In this document: piece after piece, positions 1 through 5,617 of the stretch
How the letters are laid out: each line of letters starts with the position of its first letter
How positions within the stretch are numbered: the stretch's first letter is position 1
Assembly: GCA_002409585.1 (NCBI GenBank)
Contig: DHNP01000040.1
Span: forward strand, 24,063 to 32,890
Source of the DNA: Ruminococcaceae bacterium UBA5413
GTDB lineage: Bacteria > Bacillota > Clostridia > Oscillospirales > Acutalibacteraceae
DNA: 8,828 nt
Direction of reading: 5' to 3'
The notes under the pieces: model-generated
Database searches by the model: none
Seen by the model: the letters and a program-made list of their open reading frames with translations, nothing else
Told to the model about the DNA's origin: nothing
Made by a program: the position numbers and the translations under genes

Positions 1-576
1 TATGAGGGCTGGGACGCCGCCGGCAAGGGCGGCAATATCCGCCGCGTGGCAAAGGCGCTCGACCCCCGCGGTTATGAGGTAGTTCCCATAGCGGCGCCCT
101 CTCCTGACGAGAAAGCCCGCAATTACCTTTGGCGTTTTTGGGTAAACCTGCCGCGCGACGGGCATGTCACTATTTTCGACCGCACGTGGTACGGCCGGGT
201 AATGGTAGAGCGCATAGAAGGCTTCTGCAGCGAAAACGACTGGCGGCGCGCTTACAGGGAAATAAATGAATTTGAGCGCGGTCTTTACGCATGGGGCGCC
301 GTTATCATCAAGTTTTGGCTGCAGATAGATAAGGACGAACAGCTCAGGCGCTTTCAGCAAAGGCAGAACACGCCGTCCAAACGCTGGAAAATAACCGACG
401 AGGATTGGCGCAACCGCGAAAAATGGGACGTTTACGAAAATTGCGTCAATGAAATGATAAAGTACACGTCCACCGATTTCGCTCCGTGGCATATCATAGA
501 GTCGCAGGATAAAAAGTATGCGCGCGTTAAGGCACTTGATACAATAATTAATACGGTAATGGATAAATTTAAATAA
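1..576 (+). CDS. pap: polyphosphate:AMP phosphotransferase (PPK2 family), C-terminal part, 5' truncated
   Basis: The frame is open from base 1, so the start lies outside the window; 191 codons remain before the TAA at 574-576. The first residues read EGWDAAGKGGNIRR, the Walker A loop of PPK2 enzymes. A Walker B-type stretch, IFDRTWYGRVMVER, follows near residues 57-70 of the fragment. The lid and C-terminal signatures FWLQIDKDEQLRRF, KITDEDWRNREKWD and APWHIIES come next. Members of this family transfer phosphate between polyphosphate and nucleotides in the cytoplasm. The closest match from memory is the second, catalytic domain of the two-domain polyphosphate:AMP phosphotransferase (about 500 aa), which makes ADP from AMP and polyP. 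Whether a first PPK2 domain precedes it cannot be seen, so a one-domain PPK2 remains possible. The gene appears to end in its own terminator about 25 bases after the stop. Confidence 0.88.
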   Translation, partial: YEGWDAAGKGGNIRRVAKALDPRGYEVVPIAAPSPDEKARNYLWRFWVNLPRDGHVTIFDRTWYGRVMVERIEGFCSENDWRRAYREINEFERGLYAWGAVIIKFWLQIDKDEQLRRFQQRQNTPSKRWKITDEDWRNREKWDVYENCVNEMIKYTSTDFAPWHIIESQDKKYARVKALDTIINTVMDKFK

Positions 577-601
577 TATTACTTAAAGTATAGTAATTTG
601 T

Positions 602-660
602 GCCGCCCCGCCGCCAATATACACGTTCCGGCGGGAGGCATGCTTTTAATTAATTTTTAT
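602..660 (+). terminator. probable terminator of the PPK2 gene
   Basis: A GC-rich hairpin has a perfect CCCGCCG/CGGCGGG stem (607-613 with 629-635). It is extended by GCC/GGC (602-604 with 637-639) across a small internal loop. The 15-base loop is AT-rich, and an interrupted T-rich stretch (CTTTTAATTAATTTTT) follows. The T tract is not clean, so efficiency is uncertain. The hairpin lies in the leader of the next gene and could also reduce its expression. Confidence 0.45.
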
Positions 661-672
661 GGGGATGGGAAA

Positions 673-1368
673 ATGGTAGGCATAATAGGCGCTATGGACA
701 TAGAGGTTAAGGACCTGCTTGTACATATGGAGTATAAAAGCTGCGAGGAAATAAGCGGCATAAAATACTATACGGGCAGGATAAACGGCACCGTATGCGC
801 CGTGGCGCAGTGCGGCATAGGCAAAGTGGCCGCGGCCGTTTGCGCCCAGACCATGATACTTAAGTACAAGCCTGAAGCTTTGGTGAACGTAGGCGTTGCC
901 GGCGGTGTTGGCAGCAGCGTGCACATAGGCGACATAGTCGTTTCAGACTGCGCCGTGCAGCACGACATGGACACAACCGCGCTCGGCGACCCTGCGGGCA
1001 TGATAAGCGGCATAAACCTTGTAAAGATACCCGCATCTGAAAGGCTCGTCAAACTGGCGTGCGCCAAAGCGGAAAAAATTTATGGCAGTGGTAAAGTACA
1101 TATCGGCACCGTAGCTACAGGTGACCAGTTCATAAGCGGCGCGGAAAAGCTCAAAGGCATATCGTCGGCTTTCGGAGCGAGCGCTTGCGAGATGGAAGGC
1201 GGGAGCATAGCGCAGGTATGTTACATAAACAACGTAGACTTTGTCATACTCCGCGCCATATCTGATAAAGCCGACGAAAAGGCCGACATGGACTTCAACA
1301 GTTTTGCCGAAAAGTCAGCGAAGGAAACTGCAGGGCTTATTACAGATATGCTGCCCGGGATGGAGTAA
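673..1368 (+). CDS. mtnN: 5'-methylthioadenosine/S-adenosylhomocysteine nucleosidase
   Basis: This 231-aa protein has the usual MTAN length (about 230). It hydrolyses the glycosidic bond of methylthioadenosine, S-adenosylhomocysteine and 5'-deoxyadenosine in the cytosol, releasing adenine. That feeds methionine salvage, relieves methyltransferase inhibition and supplies the autoinducer-2 route. The N-terminus MVGIIGAMDIEV is the family opening, with E11 at the catalytic Glu12 position of the E. coli enzyme. NVGVAGGVG is at residues 72-80, CEMEGGSIA at 172-180 (E175 is the ribose-binding Glu) and RAISDKAD at 194-201 (D198 is the catalytic acid). I chose ATG 673 because it gives the family N-terminus and follows GGGGATGGGA at short spacing. 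An in-frame ATG at 640 and TTG at 598 would add residues with no counterpart in the family and lie in or before the upstream hairpin. The gene is monocistronic, ending at a bidirectional terminator. Confidence 0.95.
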   Translation: MVGIIGAMDIEVKDLLVHMEYKSCEEISGIKYYTGRINGTVCAVAQCGIGKVAAAVCAQTMILKYKPEALVNVGVAGGVGSSVHIGDIVVSDCAVQHDMDTTALGDPAGMISGINLVKIPASERLVKLACAKAEKIYGSGKVHIGTVATGDQFISGAEKLKGISSAFGASACEMEGGSIAQVCYINNVDFVILRAISDKADEKADMDFNSFAEKSAKETAGLITDMLPGME

Positions 1369-1399
1369 TTTCCCGTACAAAAATCTTTTGATGCTGCAA

Positions 1400-1439
1400 A
1401 AATCCCCCGCGCCTGCTTTTTAGCAGGCACGGGGGATTT
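1400..1439. terminator. bidirectional terminator between convergent genes
   Basis: Two 17-base arms (1400-1416 and 1423-1439) pair with one mismatch around a 6-base loop. The stem contains a CCCCCGCGCCTGC-type GC core flanked by AAAT/ATTT. A run of Ts follows on the minus strand (GATTTTTGC) and a weaker T-rich stretch on the plus strand. It sits 31 bases after mtnN and 21 bases after the lipoprotein stop, so it can serve both. Confidence 0.85.
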
Positions 1440-1460
1440 ACATTTTGCGAAGCGGCCGTT

Positions 1461-2273
1461 TTACTTTATAAAGTATTTCCAGGCGGCGTTTGAAGTGCGG
1501 AAACCTGAAGTATCCTCGTAGTCTATCTTTATTTCCTTATGGCCGCCGAGGTCTTCGGGCACGGTGAGGCTTATGCCCATACTGCCGTCTTTAAAATATA
1601 CGTTGAAGGACTTCAGACCCGCCTTTATAACGGAAGAAGTGAACTTCGCCGCGTTCTTTTTTGACATGCTTGTCTGGACGGCGCTTTCGACAGCTTTGTA
1701 GAGGGCGTCGTTGTTTTGGACCATGTCGGCAGCTGAAAGAGCCTTGCCGTTTTTGATGTCGTAGTTTACCATGCGCATGGACGACACGGAGGTTTTGTCT
1801 GAAGATGACTTTTTGCTTTCGCTGAAAGAAACGCTTATGAAGTCGTCCCCGCGGTAATAAACGTGCTGGCTTACCTTTACTTTAGCTTCAGCCGAACCGC
1901 TTGTGCCGATTGAGTTTATGGTTTGCAGTGCGGTGCTTTTGAGCAGCTCGTTTACTTTTGAGTAGTCCTTGCCGTCTTTTTCAAGCTGCGGGTAAGACGC
2001 CCTGTAATTTTTATTGTTTTCATTGTATTTGTAATCGACGGTCTTAACAGTATAGCTTTTTTCCTTTTCAGGCCCTGAGTAAAGCGGCATATTTGAAACA
2101 GGGCGCGACGAAGACTGCGCCGGAGAAGTACCGCTTGAGGATGACCCGCTCTGCTCCTGGCTTTGTGACGAAGCGCCGTTTTGCGACGATGTGTTTGTCC
2201 CGTTCGTTTTGTTGCATGAGGCAAAAGTAAAAAGCATTACTAATGTTAAACATACGGCAAAAATCTTTTTCAT
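1461..2273 (-). CDS. putative lipoprotein with DUF4163/DUF3298-like (RsiV/PdaC-type) extracellular region
   Basis: The 270-aa product starts with a lipoprotein signal: MKK, a hydrophobic stretch (residues 4-17) and FASC with C20 as the likely lipidated cysteine. Phe at -3 is slightly unusual. Residues 24-60 are a Ser/Gln/Asn-rich linker, as expected for a spacer off the membrane. The folded part begins near residue 66. YPQLEKDGKDYSKVNELL (94-111) resembles the start of the DUF4163 domain, and NYDIKNGKALSAADMV (170-185) resembles the turn leading into DUF3298. Both domains occur in RsiV-like anti-sigma factors and in the peptidoglycan deacetylase PdaC. There is no catalytic domain and no cytoplasmic anti-sigma segment, so a binding or sensing role outside the cell is the most that can be said. 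AGGAGT at 2285-2290 lies 11 bases before the ATG. The gene is monocistronic with a probable promoter at 2417-2445. Confidence 0.8.
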   Translation of the reverse strand: MKKIFAVCLTLVMLFTFASCNKTNGTNTSSQNGASSQSQEQSGSSSSGTSPAQSSSRPVSNMPLYSGPEKEKSYTVKTVDYKYNENNKNYRASYPQLEKDGKDYSKVNELLKSTALQTINSIGTSGSAEAKVKVSQHVYYRGDDFISVSFSESKKSSSDKTSVSSMRMVNYDIKNGKALSAADMVQNNDALYKAVESAVQTSMSKKNAAKFTSSVIKAGLKSFNVYFKDGSMGISLTVPEDLGGHKEIKIDYEDTSGFRTSNAAWKYFIK

Positions 2274-2416
2274 TATTTTTACACACTCCTATAAATTATA
2301 TGAAATTCTTTTATTTGCGGATATAGCAAGGCGGTATTTTGATGCCGTACTTTTTGTATGTATAAGTTAACCTGCCGCGTACCTAAACTGTGCTTTGCCG
2401 ACGGCATTGTCATATT

Positions 2417-2445
2417 ATTGTATCTGCAATCCGCTTAAAAATCAA
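2417..2445 (-). promoter_or_regulatory. sigma-A-type promoter for the lipoprotein gene
   Basis: On the minus strand TTGATT (2440-2445) and TACAAT (2417-2422) are separated by exactly 17 bases. The expected start near 2410 gives a leader of about 135 bases. A short palindrome, TGCCG-A-CGGCA (2396-2406), lies just downstream of that start and could be an operator, but this is only suggestive. Confidence 0.5.
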
Positions 2446-2453
2446 GCCGAAAA

Positions 2454-2581
2454 ATATGGGAAAAAAACTTTAGTATGCCTCTTTTTTTAGTGAAAGTCCA
2501 AAACGGATATATATGGGAAAGGCGAAAAAACTGTGCCGCTTTGGATTTCAACATTTTTTACAGCATCTGTTGAAAACTGTG
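2454..2581. repeat. intergenic repeat cluster with two overlapping hairpins
   Basis: This lies in the 321-base gap between the deacylase gene and the lipoprotein gene. ATATGGGAAA occurs at 2454-2463 and 2511-2520. AAAACTGTG occurs at 2527-2535 and 2573-2581. An imperfect inverted repeat pairs 2491-2506 (TGAAAGTCCAAAACGG) with 2536-2550. A perfect 8-base inverted repeat, TTTCAACA (2546-2553) with TGTTGAAA (2568-2575), shares bases with it, so the two hairpins exclude each other. No open reading frame or clear T-tract terminator is present. The function is unknown. Confidence 0.5.
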
Positions 2582-2594
2582 GGCATCGGAGGCG

Positions 2595-3074
2595 CTAAAA
2601 TGTTATCGGAGCTGTTTTGCCGCCTATGAACTTTAAAAGCGCGTGCGGCTCTACCTCAACCTGAGTGCCTATCCTGCCGCCGCTTACTATGATGGCGCCG
2701 AGGCTTTCGCAGCTTGAGTCTATGACGGTAGCGTACTGCTTTTTCATGCCGACGGGCGAGCATCCGCCGCGTATATAGCCTGTGACTTTGTTTATATCTT
2801 TTACGTGTATCATTTCGGCGGATTTTTCTCCGGCGCTTTTGGCGGCGGCCTTCAGGTTAAGCTCTTTTGCCACGGGGATAACGAAAACAAGGTAGTTTCC
2901 GCTTGCGCCGCGCGCTACAAGGGTTTTGAAAACCTGCCCGACGTCCTGCCCTAATTTATTCGCGACGGATATCCCGTCGATTTTGCCGTCTTTGTTTTCG
3001 TAATAATACGGTTTATATGGGATTTTAGCCTGCTCAAGTATGCGCATAACGTTTGTTTTTAATTCTTTAGCCAT
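2595..3074 (-). CDS. ybaK: YbaK/EbsC-family Cys-tRNA(Pro) deacylase
   Basis: This 159-aa cytosolic protein is full length for the YbaK family, which hydrolyses Cys-tRNA(Pro) made in error by prolyl-tRNA synthetase. Family hallmarks are TNVMRILEQAKIPY near the N-terminus and VFKTLV with K50 at the conserved catalytic lysine. Further on are GGCSPVGMKK (103-112, the substrate-pocket loop) and SGGRIGTQVEVEP (131-143). I chose ATG 3074, giving MAKELKTN, since GTGAG lies about 8 bases upstream; an in-frame GTG at 3083 would add three residues. A strong promoter lies 32 bases upstream of the start. No convincing T-tract terminator follows, so the transcript may run toward the lipoprotein gene in the same direction. 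Substrate assignment is by family only: close relatives (ProX, EbsC-like) act on other mischarged tRNAs. Confidence 0.93.
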   Translation of the reverse strand: MAKELKTNVMRILEQAKIPYKPYYYENKDGKIDGISVANKLGQDVGQVFKTLVARGASGNYLVFVIPVAKELNLKAAAKSAGEKSAEMIHVKDINKVTGYIRGGCSPVGMKKQYATVIDSSCESLGAIIVSGGRIGTQVEVEPHALLKFIGGKTAPITF

Positions 3075-3105
3075 TTTCAGCACTCACTTTTTTGATATTT
3101 CATTT

Positions 3106-3133
3106 ATTATAGCACGATACGTAAAAATGTAAA
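3106..3133 (-). promoter_or_regulatory. strong sigma-A promoter for the YbaK gene
   Basis: On the minus strand TTTACA (3128-3133) and a perfect TATAAT (3106-3111) are 16 bases apart. TGC directly before TATAAT adds an extended -10. The start would be near 3099, giving a leader of about 25 bases that contains the ribosome binding site. Confidence 0.75.
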
Positions 3134-3206
3134 AACTGAGACAATTATAAGTATCACGACGCTTATCCATGCGCGGATTTTTTTTGCTTTTTACTGTTTA
3201 AAGTCT

Positions 3207-3248
3207 AAAAGCCTGCCGTCCATTAACACAGGACGGCAGGCTTTTTTT
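3207..3248 (+). terminator. strong intrinsic terminator, no gene of its own seen
   Basis: A perfect 15-base stem (3207-3221 with 3231-3245; core GCCTGCCGTCC) closes a 9-base AT-rich loop. A run of seven Ts follows on the plus strand. On the minus strand the stem is followed only by TTTTAGACTTT, so the best polarity is rightward. No plus-strand gene lies between 1368 and this point. It may act as a second barrier to minus-strand readthrough from the HAD gene toward the YbaK gene, or it may end a small plus-strand RNA. Confidence 0.8.
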
Positions 3249-3261
3249 GTGTAACAAATAC

Positions 3262-3278
3262 CACCGGCGGTGCCGGTG
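3262..3278. repeat. short GC palindrome in a gene-free stretch
   Basis: CACCGGC-GGT-GCCGGTG is a perfect 7-base stem with a 3-base loop. It lies in the stretch 3249-3371 between two terminators, where I see no gene. No T tract follows on either strand, so it is not called a terminator. Confidence 0.35.
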
Positions 3279-3371
3279 AGACCAGAAGAGCTTTAGCGGT
3301 CAAAAGTGAAAAAAGAACCTTTTTAAAGAAATAGCGTAAAATTAGCCGTTCCATGTTTAACTTGCAAACGT

Positions 3372-3391
3372 GAAAAACAGGCTGTGCCTGT
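3372..3391 (-). terminator. terminator of the HAD hydrolase gene
   Basis: On the minus strand the TAG stop is followed after one base by ACAGGC-ACA-GCCTGT (3377-3391) and five Ts. The stem is short (6 bp) but GC-rich and immediately distal to the gene. Confidence 0.65.
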
Positions 3392-3392
3392 G

Positions 3393-4184
3393 CTAAATAA
3401 GGCCAAAGTGTTTAAGGCCGTTATATATGCCGTCGTCAAAAATGTCGGACGTAACGTAAGAAGCCTCGCGCTTGACCTCGTCAACGGCGTTGCCCATAGC
3501 TATGCCGTGCCCGACGGCGTTCATCATAGTGATGTCGTTGTAGCCGTCGCCGAAAGCGTAAGCATCGCCTCTGTCAGTGCCTGAGTGTTCGAGGAAGCGC
3601 TTAATGCCGCTTGCCTTGTCAACGCCCGGAAAGCACAGGTCTGCGGTAAGCCAACCGGGGTTAGGCGAAAGGGCCATGCCGCCAGGCAGCAGCGCCTGCG
3701 CTTTTTCACACTCGCCTTTGTCTGAAAAGATGAACTCGGCCCTGTTTGCGTGTACGTCCTCAGGTTTCCAGTCATATAAAATAAAACCTTCGATGCCGTA
3801 GATGGCGTCTACGCCGCTTTTTTGATTTTCCGGTATATTTCTTGCCCAGCTGCTGCGCTTGCCGTCGAAGATATATTTAAAATTATTTTTATCAAAAATA
3901 TCCATAAGCTCTTTTATGCGTTTTTGCGGTATCTCAAGGTCAAAGATTGTTTTTCCCCTGTAAACTATGTGCGCGCCGTTAAGCGCTATGTAGCTGTCGA
4001 ACATCCCGCTGAAATATTTTTTAATAAACGCGCTCTGCCTGCCGGAGCAGATAACCGGCACGTGGCCGTTCTGCTTAAGCAGTTTTATGCCTTCGCGCGT
4101 GCTTTGCGGAATCTGGAAATAGCGTCCGTCCTTTTCACCGAACAATGTGAAGTCTATATCGAAAAATATTGTTTTCCTACCCAT
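3393..4184 (-). CDS. Cof-type HAD-IIB family hydrolase
   Basis: The 263-aa cytosolic phosphatase-like protein has all four HAD motifs. Motif I is FFDIDFTLF, with nucleophile D9 and general acid D11. Motif II is ICSGR with S47. Motif III is K190 in DKASGIKRF. Motif IV is FGDGYNDITMM with D213 and D217. The alpha/beta cap between motifs II and III (about 70-185) and the length match the Cof/YidA group, which dephosphorylates small sugar phosphates and cofactor intermediates. The usual DxDGT of motif I is DIDFT here, a tolerated change. The substrate cannot be told from sequence. AAGGAG at 4190-4195 lies five bases before the ATG. The gene is divergent from spoVAE with a 62-base gap and ends at a hairpin directly after the stop. 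Nothing in it indicates a spore role. Confidence 0.9.
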   Translation of the reverse strand: MGRKTIFFDIDFTLFGEKDGRYFQIPQSTREGIKLLKQNGHVPVICSGRQSAFIKKYFSGMFDSYIALNGAHIVYRGKTIFDLEIPQKRIKELMDIFDKNNFKYIFDGKRSSWARNIPENQKSGVDAIYGIEGFILYDWKPEDVHANRAEFIFSDKGECEKAQALLPGGMALSPNPGWLTADLCFPGVDKASGIKRFLEHSGTDRGDAYAFGDGYNDITMMNAVGHGIAMGNAVDEVKREASYVTSDIFDDGIYNGLKHFGLI

Positions 4185-4246
4185 TTTTTCTCCTTACCGC
4201 GTATATAGGTGTTATGGCGGGCAAAATATACCCGAGGTGATAAAAA

Positions 4247-4603
4247 GTGGAATACGTATGGTCTTTTGTCATCGGCGGGCTTATATGTGTCGTAGGCCAA
4301 ATCCTTATTGACTTTACAAAGCTTACGCCAGCGCGCATACTCGTTTTGTTCGTCACTTTGGGTGTTGTCCTCGGTGGCTGCGGCGTTTATGAGCCGCTCG
4401 TAAAGTTTGCCGGCTGCGGCGCGACCGTACCCCTTACAGGCTTCGGTTACTTAATGGCTAAGGGCACGCTTGAAGCGGTGCGCGCGCAGGGGCTTTTGGG
4501 CGCTTTTTCGGGGGGTGTTACCGCCGGTGCGGCTGGCATAGCGGCGGCGGTGTTTTTCGGCTACTTAGCCGCCTTGTTTTCAAAATCAGGCGATAAGAGT
4601 TAG
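4247..4603 (+). CDS. spoVAE: stage V sporulation protein AE (SpoVAE/SpoVAEb)
   Basis: The 118-aa membrane protein matches SpoVAE in length and almost throughout in recognisable sequence: GGLICVVGQILIDFTKLTPARILVL (in parts 10-34), YEPLVKFAGCGATVPLTGFGY (48-68) and GITAAVFFGY-like GIAAAVFFGY (97-106). Hydrophobic segments lie at about 4-20, 29-47, 51-70 and 84-111. SpoVA proteins form an inner-membrane channel that moves Ca2+-dipicolinic acid into the developing spore and out at germination. The GTG start follows GAGGTG (4233-4238) at 8 bases. The gene normally sits after spoVAC and spoVAD. Here its left neighbour is the divergent HAD gene, so it stands alone and the other spoVA genes must lie elsewhere. 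A sigma-G-like pair (GTATA 4201-4205, CAAAATA 4222-4228) is present but would leave almost no leader, so I do not call it. Confidence 0.95.
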   Translation: MEYVWSFVIGGLICVVGQILIDFTKLTPARILVLFVTLGVVLGGCGVYEPLVKFAGCGATVPLTGFGYLMAKGTLEAVRAQGLLGAFSGGVTAGAAGIAAAVFFGYLAALFSKSGDKS

Positions 4604-4646
4604 CCCGGTTTATAAGTACGCTAAAACAGGCTACAAATACGCCGGC

Positions 4647-4781
4647 ATGGCCTACAGGGTGTACCGCATTATAAACGGCAACTTTTTTTGGACCATAGTA
4701 TGGCAGATAGTAAAGTACGTTTACCGTCGTGTGCGCAAAAGGCAGCGGCGCCGCCTCGCACAGAAAAACGGGCAGGCTTAA
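4647..4781 (+). CDS. possible small basic hydrophobic protein after spoVAE (start unclear)
   Basis: A plus-strand frame is open from 4569 to the TAA at 4779-4781 and looks coding. It is rich in Tyr, Lys and Arg, with a short aromatic segment (FFWTIVWQIVKYVY) followed by a basic tail (RRVRKRQRRRLAQK). From the first ATG (4647) it gives 44 aa. There is no ribosome binding site before that ATG. Open codons upstream of it (PVYKYAKTGYKYAG) look equally protein-like but lack an ATG, GTG or TTG start. They overlap the spoVAE stop in the +1 frame. Options are translational coupling, a non-standard start, a frameshifted C-terminal extension of SpoVAE, an assembly indel, or a decayed gene. No family is recognised. 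Its stop lies inside the next terminator stem. Confidence 0.35.
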   Translation: MAYRVYRIINGNFFWTIVWQIVKYVYRRVRKRQRRRLAQKNGQA

Positions 4782-4794
4782 ACCGCCTGCCCGT
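4764..4794 (-). terminator. terminator of the small membrane protein gene
   Basis: A perfect 10-base stem, ACGGGCAGGC/GCCTGCCCGT (4768-4777 with 4785-4794), closes a 7-base loop. On the minus strand TTTTT follows, which fits the gene ending at 4809. The plus strand has no T tract but the hairpin could also stop spoVAE transcription. Confidence 0.75.
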
Positions 4795-4808
4795 ATATCG
4801 GCTATATA

Positions 4809-4964
4809 TCACTGAATAGAACAGTCAAGGTAACGTTCAAGTTCTTCTTCATCTTTTTTCTTTTTTTCAAAAAGCAGCACTACCGCAGCCGCAAAGGCCG
4901 CTACAGCTGTAATCGCTGATAAAACAGAAACAAGCACCGTAAATTTATTTCCGGATTTTTTCAA
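4809..4964 (-). CDS. small single-pass membrane protein with acidic C-terminus
   Basis: I set the start at TTG 4964 because GGAGGTG (4971-4977) lies 6 bases upstream; an in-frame TTG at 4991 would add nine residues and has no such site. The 51-aa product has a short basic N-terminus (MKKSGNK), one hydrophobic helix (about 8-32, rich in Ala and Val), then KKKKDEEELERYLDCSIQ. The positive patch after the helix would favour a cytoplasmic C-terminus. I recall similar short proteins in Clostridia but cannot name a family or function. A near-consensus promoter (5045-5073) and a clear terminator make it a complete transcription unit, which argues that it is real and expressed in vegetative cells. 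Confidence 0.7.
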   Translation of the reverse strand: MKKSGNKFTVLVSVLSAITAVAAFAAAVVLLFEKKKKDEEELERYLDCSIQ

Positions 4965-5044
4965 AGAGGACACCTCCGTTTTACGTAACAATATGCCGAC
5001 AGTTTAGCAATATTATTAGAAGCAAATATATTTTACACATTAAT

Positions 5045-5073
5045 ATCATACCCAAAAAATAAAAAAAAGTCAA
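5045..5073 (-). promoter_or_regulatory. sigma-A promoter for the small membrane protein gene
   Basis: On the minus strand TTGACT (5068-5073) and TATGAT (5045-5050) are exactly 17 bases apart, with a T-rich spacer. The expected start near 5038 gives a leader of about 74 bases. Confidence 0.7.
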
Positions 5074-5145
5074 TCTCCGCGCATAAATTTGAAGAAAAAC
5101 ACTCAGCGCCGACGTACCGCCGCCGCGGCTGTATGTAAAACGTTA

Positions 5146-5194
5146 AAATAAAAAACGCCTGAAACACAGCGCCCTGCTGCAGCCTGTGAAGGCG
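5146..5194 (-). terminator. terminator of rpsT
   Basis: Two stem parts, CGCCT/AGGCG (5156-5160 with 5190-5194) and CACAG/CTGTG (5165-5169 with 5184-5188), are separated by a small internal loop. On the minus strand GCGTTTTTTATTTT follows. It lies about 55 bases after the rpsT stop. Confidence 0.7.
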
Positions 5195-5247
5195 GCGCGG
5201 CACGCGTATTTAAGGCGAATTTTATTTTTAAAGCGGCATAAAACTTT

Positions 5248-5514
5248 TTACTGCGCTTTTGCCGTGTTAAGCCTGCGTGAAAGCGCCGACTTTTTCCTTG
5301 CCGCATTGTTCTTGTTCAAAATCCCTTTTCCGGCGGCTTTGTCAATCTTTTTAACGGCAACCTTTACAGCATTGTCCATATTTGTGTCACCGGTGTCAAT
5401 GGCGATATGAGCCTTCTTTATGTCTGTTTTAAGTTCCGAAATCGTGGATTTGTTCCTAAGCGTTTTTACCTCGTTAATCCTGACGCGCTTTTTAGCGGAT
5501 TTGATGTTAGGCAT
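5248..5514 (-). CDS. rpsT: 30S ribosomal protein S20
   Basis: The 88-aa, strongly basic protein matches bacterial S20 in length and sequence: MPNIKSAKKRVRINEVKTLRN at the start, then the KTDIKKA helix, KIDKAAGKGILNKNNAARKKSALS and a short C-terminus. S20 binds 16S rRNA early in small-subunit assembly. The ATG at 5514 gives the invariant MPNIKSAKKR start and follows a perfect AAAGGAGGT (5521-5528) at 6 bases; upstream codons in the same frame are leader. The gene is monocistronic with its own terminator and is divergent from gpr. rpsT next to gpr is a known arrangement in spore formers such as Bacillus subtilis. Confidence 0.97.
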   Translation of the reverse strand: MPNIKSAKKRVRINEVKTLRNKSTISELKTDIKKAHIAIDTGDTNMDNAVKVAVKKIDKAAGKGILNKNNAARKKSALSRRLNTAKAQ

Positions 5515-5553
5515 AGTTCCACCTCCTTTGGCAGTCTTACACATAATATTATC

Positions 5554-5583
5554 ATTATTCATATCAAAATACAAGCTTTTCAA
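5554..5583 (-). promoter_or_regulatory. candidate rpsT promoter in the rpsT-gpr divergent region
   Basis: On the minus strand TTGAAA (5578-5583) and AATAAT (5554-5559) are 18 bases apart. An alternative is TTGTAT (5569-5574) with TAATAT (5546-5551) at 17 bases. The whole 103-base region is AT-rich, so chance matches are likely and the exact promoter is unsure. Confidence 0.4.
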
Positions 5584-5617
5584 AGTAAAAACGAAAAATA
5601 TTTAAGGAGCGGTAAAT

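Noticed and set aside
598..672. In-frame upstream starts (TTG 598, ATG 640) for the nucleosidase
   Set aside because: They add residues with no family counterpart, overlap the preceding terminator hairpin and lack properly spaced ribosome binding sites.
2295..2300. Perfect minus-strand TATAAT close to the lipoprotein start
   Set aside because: Transcription would begin within the ribosome binding site and no -35 lies at the right distance.
3163..3183. ATCC-loop-GGAT followed by eight Ts on the plus strand
   Set aside because: A 4-bp stem is too weak for an intrinsic terminator.
3169..3201. 10-codon frame (ATG at 3169) directly before the orphan terminator, resembling a leader peptide
   Set aside because: It has no ribosome binding site, no runs of a regulatory amino acid codon and no downstream gene to regulate.
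3822..4208. 128-codon plus-strand frame opposite the HAD gene
   Set aside because: Antisense shadow of a gene with all four HAD motifs; no family match.
4201..4228. Sigma-G-like GTATA-N16-CAAAATA before spoVAE, with another CAAAATA before gpr (5565-5571)
   Set aside because: The spacing is short, the third base of the -10 is off-consensus, and the spoVAE start site would fall in the ribosome binding site. No matching -35 is found at gpr.
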